Below are positions 1 to 6,269 of a stretch of DNA of 64,000 nt, piece by piece. This DNA is from an uncultured Saprospiraceae bacterium. GTDB taxonomy: Bacteria; Bacteroidota; Bacteroidia; Chitinophagales; Saprospiraceae. Location: assembly GCA_938028705.1 (NCBI GenBank), contig CALIZI010000130.1, positions 1-64,000 of the forward strand, read 5' to 3'. How positions within the stretch are numbered: the stretch's first letter is position 1; every line of letters begins with the position of its first letter. The notes beneath the pieces were generated by a model. The model worked only from the letters and a program-made list of their open reading frames with translations, was not told the origin of the DNA and ran no database searches. The translations under genes and the position numbers were made by a program.

Positions 1-349
1 GGGTGATGTGGGTCAATTTCAAACGAATTGCTAATTTCAACAAGAAAAAGCAACAAAATCAGCCTAATTTTACTAAAATCAGCCTTTATCGCTATTGGAA
101 AGCTATCATTATACCTGCAATCGCCGCTCTGTTCGACCACAACCCAACACAGCAACATCCACAACACAACACAAAGCCTAAACCGAAACAACTCAAACAG
201 ATTTTTACAAAATTTTATTCGGATATTTCAAAGAACTCGCTTTTTTTAGGGTAGACTCAACATTCGTCTCCAAAGAAACGTTATTTTTTTCGGAAATGCG
301 AGCGTAAAATAACTCGATACTCGCCACTCTCAACTCTTTACTTTTAAAT
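1..349. other. Gene-free 5' edge, no supported gene
   Basis: AT-rich DNA upstream of the phosphatase gene. A short open frame at 3-254 exists on the + strand, but it has a Lys/Asn/Gln/Pro-rich composition typical of translated non-coding AT-rich DNA and no recognisable domain, so I do not call it. The stretch 305-340 (cactctcaactctttact-like) belongs to the CTCT/ACTC word repeats seen elsewhere in the window. Confidence 0.4.
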
Positions 350-1654
350 ATGCGTCTTTTAATCTTGTTTTTTTGTTGTTTTCCGATTTTCGTGACTGCT
401 CAAACGACTATCGCCTCCGGTCCTATGCTTGGACACCAAACCGATAGCACCGCTACGATTTGGTTATTACTAAAAGGTATTCCACATGCGGCAGCACCTA
501 CGGGAGAGGCTACGGAATTTCAAATTCCTTCGTCGCCGGAGTTGGAGTTGATCTTGGCTGAACTGAAAATGAAAGGCTACACTGATATTCGGGAAGAACT
601 GCAAGACCGCACAGTGGATGAGCATAAAATCTTACGAATATTTTTAAAGAAAACCCAAGCCACGCCGGACGAAACACCAAAAGTCATGCGTAATTTTTCG
701 TTTCTGACAGGCTCCTGCGTGTTCCCGTATCCGTATTTGGGCATGAAAGGCAGAGACCGCGATTTTATTTTTAAAAGTATGACCGGAACAGCATCTGATT
801 TTATGTTGTGGCTCGGCGATAATGTGTATTACCTTGACGGTGAGTGGAAAAGCTACGACAGGATGTTTTTGAAACAAGCCCGTATGCGTACCAACGAACA
901 CATCAATGAATTTATACAAACCCGTCCGCAATACGCGATTTGGGATGACCACGATTATGGACCAAACAATAGCGGCAAGAAGTACGAACTCAAAGATACT
1001 TCGCTTACTGTGTTTCAGGATTTTTGGGCAAACCCTTCTTACGGTACGAAAAAAACGCCCGGAAATTTCACCAGTTTTACTTACGAGGATGCAGAATTTT
1101 TCCTCTTGGATGGTCGCTATTATCGCTCCAAAAAATCGGATGAAATGTTTGGTGAGGGTCAGATGAAATGGCTGAAAAAGAAGCTCAAAAAATCGGAAGC
1201 CAATTTTAAAATCATTGTCGCAGGTACGCAGATGCTACCTACCAATGTAAAAGGCGAATCGTGGCATGACTTCAAAGATGAACGCAAAGATTTTTTGAAA
1301 TTTCTGGAAAAAGAAAATATTACGGGTGTACTATTTTTGAGTGGTGACAGGCATTTTACCGAACTCAATTTTGATTATCGAAAAAATAATTATCCGCTCT
1401 ACGAGTTCACTTGCTCGCCACTCACGAGTGCGGGCAATCCGGCAGGCAGAATGCGAAATCCAATGCGTAGCAAGCGATCATTATATATGAAGCAAAATTT
1501 TGGTCGAATGAGTTTTGCAGGTGAAGCCCACGAACGCGAATGTACCATTGAAGTCTTTGACAGAGAAGGTTTTTTGGTCTGGAGTTATATTATTCCTTTG
1601 TCGGATTTGATGCCGCCGGAGGAAGATATTGAAGTAGAGGAAGTAGAAGAATAA
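350..1654 (+). CDS. PhoD-like alkaline phosphatase/phosphodiesterase, secreted
   Basis: A 434-residue metallophosphatase of the PhoD-like family, expected to hydrolyse phosphate mono- or diesters outside the cytoplasm. Residues 1-18 (MRLLILFFCCFPIFVTAQ) form a signal peptide ending at a typical AQ cleavage site, which supports this start. The metal-binding blocks appear in family order: a GSC motif near residue 120, LGDNVYY near 155, IWDDHDYGPN near 200, GTQMLPT near 285 and LSGDRHFTEL near 335. The C-terminus is acidic (EEDIEVEEVEE). The first ~110 residues match the family poorly and are shorter than in classical PhoD. The gene stands alone; a nested palindrome begins directly after its stop. 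Family is secure; substrate is not. Confidence 0.88.
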   Translation: MRLLILFFCCFPIFVTAQTTIASGPMLGHQTDSTATIWLLLKGIPHAAAPTGEATEFQIPSSPELELILAELKMKGYTDIREELQDRTVDEHKILRIFLKKTQATPDETPKVMRNFSFLTGSCVFPYPYLGMKGRDRDFIFKSMTGTASDFMLWLGDNVYYLDGEWKSYDRMFLKQARMRTNEHINEFIQTRPQYAIWDDHDYGPNNSGKKYELKDTSLTVFQDFWANPSYGTKKTPGNFTSFTYEDAEFFLLDGRYYRSKKSDEMFGEGQMKWLKKKLKKSEANFKIIVAGTQMLPTNVKGESWHDFKDERKDFLKFLEKENITGVLFLSGDRHFTELNFDYRKNNYPLYEFTCSPLTSAGNPAGRMRNPMRSKRSLYMKQNFGRMSFAGEAHERECTIEVFDREGFLVWSYIIPLSDLMPPEEDIEVEEVEE

Positions 1655-1660
1655 GTTATT

Positions 1661-2121
1661 GGAATGACAATTAAACTCTACTTGTCATTCAGAAGAAATC
1701 TAAGTAAAGATTGGCATGTTTAGATTTGCCGTAAAAGTAGTTGACACTTTTTCACGCAGAGAACGCAGAGTTCGCAGAGGGATGACATTAATCTCCGCGA
1801 ACTCTGCGTTCTCTGCGTGATTACTCAATTTGGAACGTTCACTACATTTCAAGAAAGTAAGTAGTTGGACAAAAATAAACTAACAACATTTTGAACCACT
1901 AAGTACACAAAAAACACTAAATCGAACTAACGAAAAAGAACACAAAAACCTCATAATCAACATATTATAAAATTATTTAGTGACCTCTGTAGCCTGCCCC
2001 GTTGAAGAACGGGGTTAATTCGACCTTCGTGTTTTTTGTGTACTTAGTGGTTCAATATTTTTGTCGCACTACTTATCAACCATATTTCTAAACATGCCTA
2101 AAGATTCCTTCAGAATGACAG
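1661..2121. repeat. Nested palindromic (MITE-like) element
   Basis: An outer inverted repeat joins 1683-1723 with 2088-2120; both arms carry a TGTCATTC..GAAG..AATCT core followed by GGCATGTTTAG. Inside lie two further palindromes. One is at 1752-1779/1793-1820, arms starting TCACGCAGAGAACGCAGAG, 27 of 28 paired. The second is at about 1857-2074, with ends AAGTAGTTGGACAAAAATA-like and inner arms AACCACTAAGTACAC..., paired to GTGTACTTAGTGGTT. No coding potential. Related copies of each layer occur at 5542-5704, 9945-10002, 20164-20359, 42827-42868 and 54041-54068. Confidence 0.8.
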
Positions 2122-2168
2122 GTAATTATAGAGAGCATAAGGTTTCCCTCAAAAACAGCAAAGTCAAA

Positions 2169-2414
2169 TTAAGCCAAAGCCAACACATTAGCAATCGCTT
2201 CTTTTGAATAGGTCTCCGACATACGCCATCTTTCCGAAGTCAGATAAGCATTTTCTGCAATCGTCTCAACATCTTTTTTATCAATTTCCAACTCTTCAAG
2301 TGTTACCGACGCAGCTATTTTTTTGAACCATACTTCTAATGCCGCTATGCCTTCATCGGCTGTTTCGACATTGAATATCGCTTGTGCAAATTTGAAATTT
2401 GAGTCAAAATCCGC
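2169..2414 (-). pseudogene. C-terminal remnant of an iron-containing alcohol dehydrogenase
   Basis: On the minus strand this stretch reads open for about 80 codons and ends in TAA at 2169-2171. The residues look like the C-terminal helical tail of group III iron-dependent alcohol dehydrogenases (BDH/YqhD type): a segment like EGIAALEVWFKKIAASVTLE, then IAENAYLTSERW and a final YSKEAIANVLALA. There is no start codon and a stop (TAG) lies in frame at 2415-2417, exactly where a palindrome begins, so about 300 N-terminal residues are missing. I read it as a gene truncated by repeat insertion or deletion. The family assignment rests on recall of the tail motif only. Confidence 0.55.
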
Positions 2415-2458
2415 CTAAAACTTGTCAGACATTTTGAAAATGTCAGATAAGTTTTAGG
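2414..2458. repeat. Palindrome CCTAAAACTTGTCAGACATTTT
   Basis: Left arm 2414-2435 and right arm 2437-2458 pair at 20 of 22 positions with almost no loop. It begins where the alcohol-dehydrogenase remnant stops. A longer relative with the same core (GTCTGACA.. AGTTTTAG) lies at 50898-50995. Confidence 0.75.
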
Positions 2459-2534
2459 TAAATCGAAGGCTCATATTAAGCATTTATTTTTTTGTCGGAG
2501 CAAGTAAGTATTTTACTAAAACAAGTGGACGAAA

Positions 2535-2578
2535 AAAGATTTTCCCACGGATCGTTTGGGATCCGTGGGAAAATCTTT
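2535..2578. terminator. Perfect 19-bp stem hairpin, terminator-like
   Basis: Left arm 2535-2553 (AAAGATTTTCCCACGGATC) pairs perfectly with 2560-2578 around the 6-base loop GTTTGG. A-tracts and T-tracts sit on the outer sides, so it could act as a bidirectional intrinsic terminator, but no intact gene ends next to it. The rest of 2460-2854 is very AT-rich and holds no gene I can see. Confidence 0.6.
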
Positions 2579-2854
2579 ATCTTTAATTTTTAAATTAAAA
2601 TGCGCTTTTGTTTTATTGAATTTAAATAATAAATTTAATTGTAAATTATTGTTTATCAATTTTTTATGACTAAATTTTGATTTAAAATTATAATAAATTT
2701 GAAATTAATAAATATTTTTTAAATAGTTTAATTTTTAAATAAATTTAATAAATAAAAATGTTTATTATCGACATGTTTATTTTTTATTGAATTAAAATGT
2801 CCGAAAAACAAACAGCACTTAAAGTTTAAATCAGGGAGAATATAAATAAAAAAT

Positions 2855-4297
2855 ATGGAAGAGATACTCATCGGCAGAAAAGAGGAAATTGAGATTTTGG
2901 AGGATGCTTTGGATTCCGGAAGGGCAGATATGGTTGCGGTCATTGGCAGACGGCGGGTTGGTAAAACTTTTTTGATAAAATCAATATATAAAGAACGCAT
3001 TATGTATGAAGTGACGGGTATGCAACATGCCGACCGCCTCGGACAACTCCAAAATTTTATGAATCAGATTTACAAATACTCTGGAGGAAAGTTCCCGCCT
3101 ACCCAACCTAAGAACTGGCTGGATGCCTTTTTCTTACTGAGCAATTATCTGGATTCCGTATTAGATGATAAGAAAAGAAGCGTCATTTTTTTTGATGAAT
3201 TGCCTTGGATGGCAACCCACAAATCGGGTTTTTTAATGGGTTTGAGTTGGTTTTGGAACAGTTGGGCAGTCAACAAAAATCTCGTTGTGGTGATATGTGG
3301 TTCAGCGGCTTCATGGATGATTCAAAAAGTGGTCAATCATCGTGGCGGACTGTATAATCGTATCACAAAATACGTCTATTTGTACCCATTTACACTTGCC
3401 GAAACGGAAGAATATCTGAAAGCCCGTAACCTGCATTTTAATCGTTATCAAATTGTTCAACTTTATATGGCACTTGGCGGGATTCCGCACTATCTGGAAG
3501 AAATCAAAGGCGGAAAAAGTGCCGTTCAGAACATCAATCAAATCTGTTTTGCTCAAAGTGCGCCGCTTAGGGAGGAGTTTTCGCGCTTGTATCCTGCTTT
3601 GTTTGCCAATGCCGACCAACACATTAAAATCATTCGTACTTTGGCTCGCAAATGGCAGGGTATGACCCGACAGGAAGTGAGTCGCTTATCCAAAGTGAAT
3701 GGCGGTAGCCTGTCGCGGGTTTTGAGTGAACTGATACATTCGGGTTTTATTTCCTCGTATCGCCCTTTTGGTAAAAAGAAAAAGAACAGGCTATATCGGC
3801 TGACCGATGAATATTCACTGTTTTATCTGCAATTTATCGAAGGTAAAGAATACGAAGGTAAAAATATATGGCATCACCTCAGCCAAACCCAAACCTACAA
3901 AATATGGAGCGGTTATGCCTTTGAAAATATCTGTCTGAAACACATCCCGCAAATCAAAAAAGCCATGAATATTGACGGAATTTTCACCTTGTCGTCTTCA
4001 TTTTATCAGTCCGGAAAAAACGATGAACAAGGCACTCAAATTGATTTACTGATTGACAGAAATGACGGTGTGATTAATTTGTTTGAAATCAAATTTCATA
4101 ATAAAATCTATACCGTCAGTAAAGCTGATGTAGAAAACATACATCATAAACAACTGATTTTCAAAACAAAAACAAAGACAGATAAACAAATATTTTTTTC
4201 CTACATCACTACATTCGGATTAAATGAAAACACCCATAGCAAGGAATTGACCGGACAAGATCTTACATTGGATGATTTGTTTTTGACGGAGGTGTAG
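2855..4297 (+). CDS. DUF234-type AAA ATPase with C-terminal nuclease-like domain
   Basis: A 480-residue protein of the archaeal-type ATPase family (ATPase_2 fused to DUF234). The Walker A motif GRRRVGKT lies at residues 31-38 and Walker B is SVIFFDELPWM near 110. A winged-helix segment follows (about 260-320). The C-terminal ~120 residues contain QGTQIDLLID and, some 18 residues on, FEIKF, the pattern of a PD-(D/E)xK nuclease-fold domain usual for DUF234. An AGGGAG-like ribosome site lies about 20 bases upstream. Such genes are widespread, usually solitary and strain-variable; a role in defence or nucleic-acid surveillance is suspected, not shown. Here it sits alone between AT-rich gaps, consistent with horizontal gain. 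Confidence 0.9.
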   Translation: MEEILIGRKEEIEILEDALDSGRADMVAVIGRRRVGKTFLIKSIYKERIMYEVTGMQHADRLGQLQNFMNQIYKYSGGKFPPTQPKNWLDAFFLLSNYLDSVLDDKKRSVIFFDELPWMATHKSGFLMGLSWFWNSWAVNKNLVVVICGSAASWMIQKVVNHRGGLYNRITKYVYLYPFTLAETEEYLKARNLHFNRYQIVQLYMALGGIPHYLEEIKGGKSAVQNINQICFAQSAPLREEFSRLYPALFANADQHIKIIRTLARKWQGMTRQEVSRLSKVNGGSLSRVLSELIHSGFISSYRPFGKKKKNRLYRLTDEYSLFYLQFIEGKEYEGKNIWHHLSQTQTYKIWSGYAFENICLKHIPQIKKAMNIDGIFTLSSSFYQSGKNDEQGTQIDLLIDRNDGVINLFEIKFHNKIYTVSKADVENIHHKQLIFKTKTKTDKQIFFSYITTFGLNENTHSKELTGQDLTLDDLFLTEV

Positions 4298-4812
4298 ATG
4301 AGGTTTGTTTATATTGTCTTCAAACAAATCATTTGTCTTTATATAAACAAATCACTACATCTACTTGCATGTTTTTGGTATAATCAGCCAGTTTGGAGGT
4401 AAAAACATAAGTTTTGGCTGCAAAGTCAGTGTTTTGCAGCCAGAAAAGTAGTTTTTAAGTGCTTTTTGGCTGATTTACATGTTTTTGTTATGTTTTTTTG
4501 AAAAAATGTGTTTATACTTTAGTTTTTGTAAAAAAATCGTACTTTTGTGTATTGAAACTTATCTAAATTAACTATACTAATACCAAACTTTTGAGGAAAA
4601 GTTATATATAAGAGTTTCCAAACTCAAAAAAACCGAGACTAAACCGCTCTTTATTCCTCCTCTAAATAGTAGTTATTCTCAATTTGTGATGGACTATAAA
4701 AAAGTAAAAATTCTTAGATATATTATTTTCTAAGAAAAGTTTTTTGTAAGAATCTACAAATTGAAAATGATTGCTTTTTTCATTTTTGTAGGTTCTGTTT
4801 AAAATTCTAACC
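4298..4812. other. Intergenic region with hairpins and a possible promoter
   Basis: No gene is visible. An imperfect palindrome at 4302-4354 (GGTTTGTTTATAT.. with ..ATATAAACAAATC) follows the ATPase stop and may terminate it. A perfect 10-bp stem TGGCTGCAAA (4415-4424/4433-4442) follows. A second hairpin at about 4757-4795 (CTACAAATTGAAAATGA.. TCATTTTTGTAG) precedes the next gene. Confidence 0.55.
4541..4548 (+). promoter_or_regulatory. Possible Bacteroidota -7 box TACTTTTG
   Basis: TACTTTTG matches the TAnnTTTG consensus of Bacteroidota primary-sigma promoters. No TTG at the ideal -33 spacing is obvious, and the box is about 260 bases from the next start, so this is tentative. Confidence 0.25.
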
Positions 4813-5103
4813 ATGAAAGAGAATTTAAACAGAGCTGAATCTTCCGAAAGATTTAATGCTCAGATTTTGTTGGATAAAATCATGGTCTGTGATTTTGATG
4901 CCGTTTTGCAACTCGTCATGAATACAGTCAAAACGATTAATAATAAGGAATTGAAATTATCTCTTATCCTGTTTTGCTATGATTTTAAACGGCTTGAAAA
5001 ACAAGTCAATAAAGGTATTATTAAAAAGGAAGATGAATTTTTGGAAGAAAGAAAAATTGTCAACCGATTGTTGGAGCAAATTTTGTCGTATAATGAGTAT
5101 TGA
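4813..5103 (+). CDS. Small conserved-looking helical protein, unknown function
   Basis: 96 residues, predicted to be all-helical and charged, with no signal peptide, membrane segment or motif I recognise. Two Leu/Ile/Val-rich stretches (residues 18-42 and 45-62) flank a central KTINNKELKLSL segment. The next gene starts 29 bases downstream on the same strand, so the two probably form one unit. The start ATG is the first in the frame and follows a hairpin. It could be a regulatory or scaffold subunit; I make no functional claim. Confidence 0.6.
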   Translation: MKENLNRAESSERFNAQILLDKIMVCDFDAVLQLVMNTVKTINNKELKLSLILFCYDFKRLEKQVNKGIIKKEDEFLEERKIVNRLLEQILSYNEY

Positions 5104-5132
5104 ATCCATAATACATTTTCAAATTCAAAATT

Positions 5133-5534
5133 ATGAACACAAAAAACGATAGAAAGGATGAACTGTTAAACATTCGCCCGGAGATTCCCACAGCCCTCAT
5201 TAATGAAAATACCAGCCCCGAAGAGCGATTTCAAAACCAAACTTTACGTCCGATTATCAAATTCCAACATCCACTCCTCATAGCGATATTCAGACAATAC
5301 CTTGTGCGTACTAAAACCAAATTTGCAGAATTTTCCGACCACGAACGCATCACTTTCATTGAGCGTACTTTTCAAAAAGACAGCAAATTCAAAAACGAAC
5401 TTAAAGGTATCATTATCGGTCAGATGACAGTAGAAGAATATCAAACCCACAGCCAGAATACTGCTGCCTTCAACAAACGCATCACAGCTATGCTTGCTCA
5501 ACGCTTGAAAGACAGCATTACAGAATTGCTTTAA
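5133..5534 (+). CDS. Conserved Bacteroidota protein, often labelled 'glyoxalase'
   Basis: 133 residues with the recognisable run LRPIIKFQHPLLIAIF (about 37-52), then a block ending FIERTFQKD and KNELKGIIIGQMTVEEY. I recall close relatives throughout Flavobacteriia and Saprospiria, frequently auto-annotated as glyoxalase. Nothing here supports that: there are no paired beta-alpha-beta-beta-beta units and no metal-binding His/Glu set. The protein is helical and soluble. It lies 29 bases after the 96-residue gene and is followed by a palindromic element whose left end starts only 8 bases past the stop. Function unknown; gene call solid. Confidence 0.75.
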   Translation: MNTKNDRKDELLNIRPEIPTALINENTSPEERFQNQTLRPIIKFQHPLLIAIFRQYLVRTKTKFAEFSDHERITFIERTFQKDSKFKNELKGIIIGQMTVEEYQTHSQNTAAFNKRITAMLAQRLKDSITELL

Positions 5535-5541
5535 AGAATAG

Positions 5542-5704
5542 GACAAGTTCATCTAAAGTATAAAAGTAGTTGACAGTTTTTTGAGCTGTAATAGACGCTT
5601 CAAATTGAGTAATCACGCAGAGAACGCAGAGTTCGCAGAGGACTAATCATCTAATCTCTGCGAACTCTGCGTGAAAAAGTGTCAACTACTTCGATAAACA
5701 TGTC
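5542..5704. repeat. MITE-like palindrome with CGCAGAG core
   Basis: Ends GACAAGTT (5542) and AACATGTC (5704). The next layer is AAAAGTAGTTGACAG (5562) paired with AAGTGTCAACTACTT (5677-5691). The core arms start TCACGCAGAGAACGCAGAG (5613-5640) and pair with a shorter arm at 5655-5673 that has lost one 9-base unit. Same family as 1713-1820 and 9945-10002. Confidence 0.8.
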
Positions 5705-5727
5705 AAGAATAGACAAAAAATATCTGA

Positions 5728-6183
5728 ATGACAATAAACACACAAAGAACCAATGCAGAACACCCTGACTTTATCGCACTCGTCAAACATCTTGATGCAG
5801 ACTTAGCCGAGCGAGACGGAGCCGACCATGCTTACTATGCTCAATTCAATTTTATTACCAATATCAAATACGCAATAGTGGCTTACGAAAACGACAAAGC
5901 AGTAGCCTGCGGTGCGATAAAAGCGCATGGTACTGATGCTATGGAGGTCAAACGCATGTACACGCTACCTGCGTACAGAGGCAAGGGCATTGCTACTAAG
6001 ATATTGACAGCATTGGAGCTATGGGCAGCCGAACTTGCTTACAAAAAGTGTGTTTTGGAAACCGGAAAACGACAACCGGAAGCCATACAACTCTACGAAA
6101 AAAACGGCTATCAACGCATTCCGAATTATGGGCAATATATCGGTATTGAAAATAGTGTGTGTTTTGAAAAAGTAATTCTTTAG
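5728..6183 (+). CDS. GNAT-family N-acetyltransferase
   Basis: 151 residues, the usual length for a single-domain GCN5-related acetyltransferase that moves an acetyl group from acetyl-CoA to an amine. The acetyl-CoA loop is MYTLPAYRGKGIATKIL (from about residue 76, core RGKGIA), preceded by the strand VACGAIKAHGTDAMEVKR. The C-terminal part shows the family's LETGKRQPEAIQLYEKNGY, where the Tyr serves as general acid in many members. The substrate cannot be told. The gene is solitary and ends just before a strong bidirectional terminator shared with the convergent metalloprotease gene. Confidence 0.9.
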   Translation: MTINTQRTNAEHPDFIALVKHLDADLAERDGADHAYYAQFNFITNIKYAIVAYENDKAVACGAIKAHGTDAMEVKRMYTLPAYRGKGIATKILTALELWAAELAYKKCVLETGKRQPEAIQLYEKNGYQRIPNYGQYIGIENSVCFEKVIL

Positions 6184-6211
6184 GCGGGCAGCTAAAGACA
6201 GCCCGTACTAC

Positions 6212-6248
6212 AAAAAAACTTCGCAGACAAATGTCTGCGAAGTTTTTT
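6212..6248. terminator. Bidirectional intrinsic terminator
   Basis: Stem ACTTCGCAGAC (6218-6228) with loop AAAT pairs perfectly with GTCTGCGAAGT; A7 lies before and T6 after, so it works for both the GNAT gene (+) and the metalloprotease gene (-), which converge here. Just upstream (6184-6210) is the GGGCAGCTAAAGACAGCCC motif also found at 60289-60307. Confidence 0.85.
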
Positions 6249-6269
6249 AAATAAATAACAAACCGTAGC

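Noticed and set aside
3-254. Open frame of 83 codons on the + strand
   Set aside because: Composition (Lys, Asn, Gln, Pro) fits translated AT-rich non-coding DNA; no motif, no ribosome site, no neighbour support.
5133-5534. Glyoxalase
   Set aside because: A label I remember for this family, but no glyoxalase fold or metal ligands are visible.
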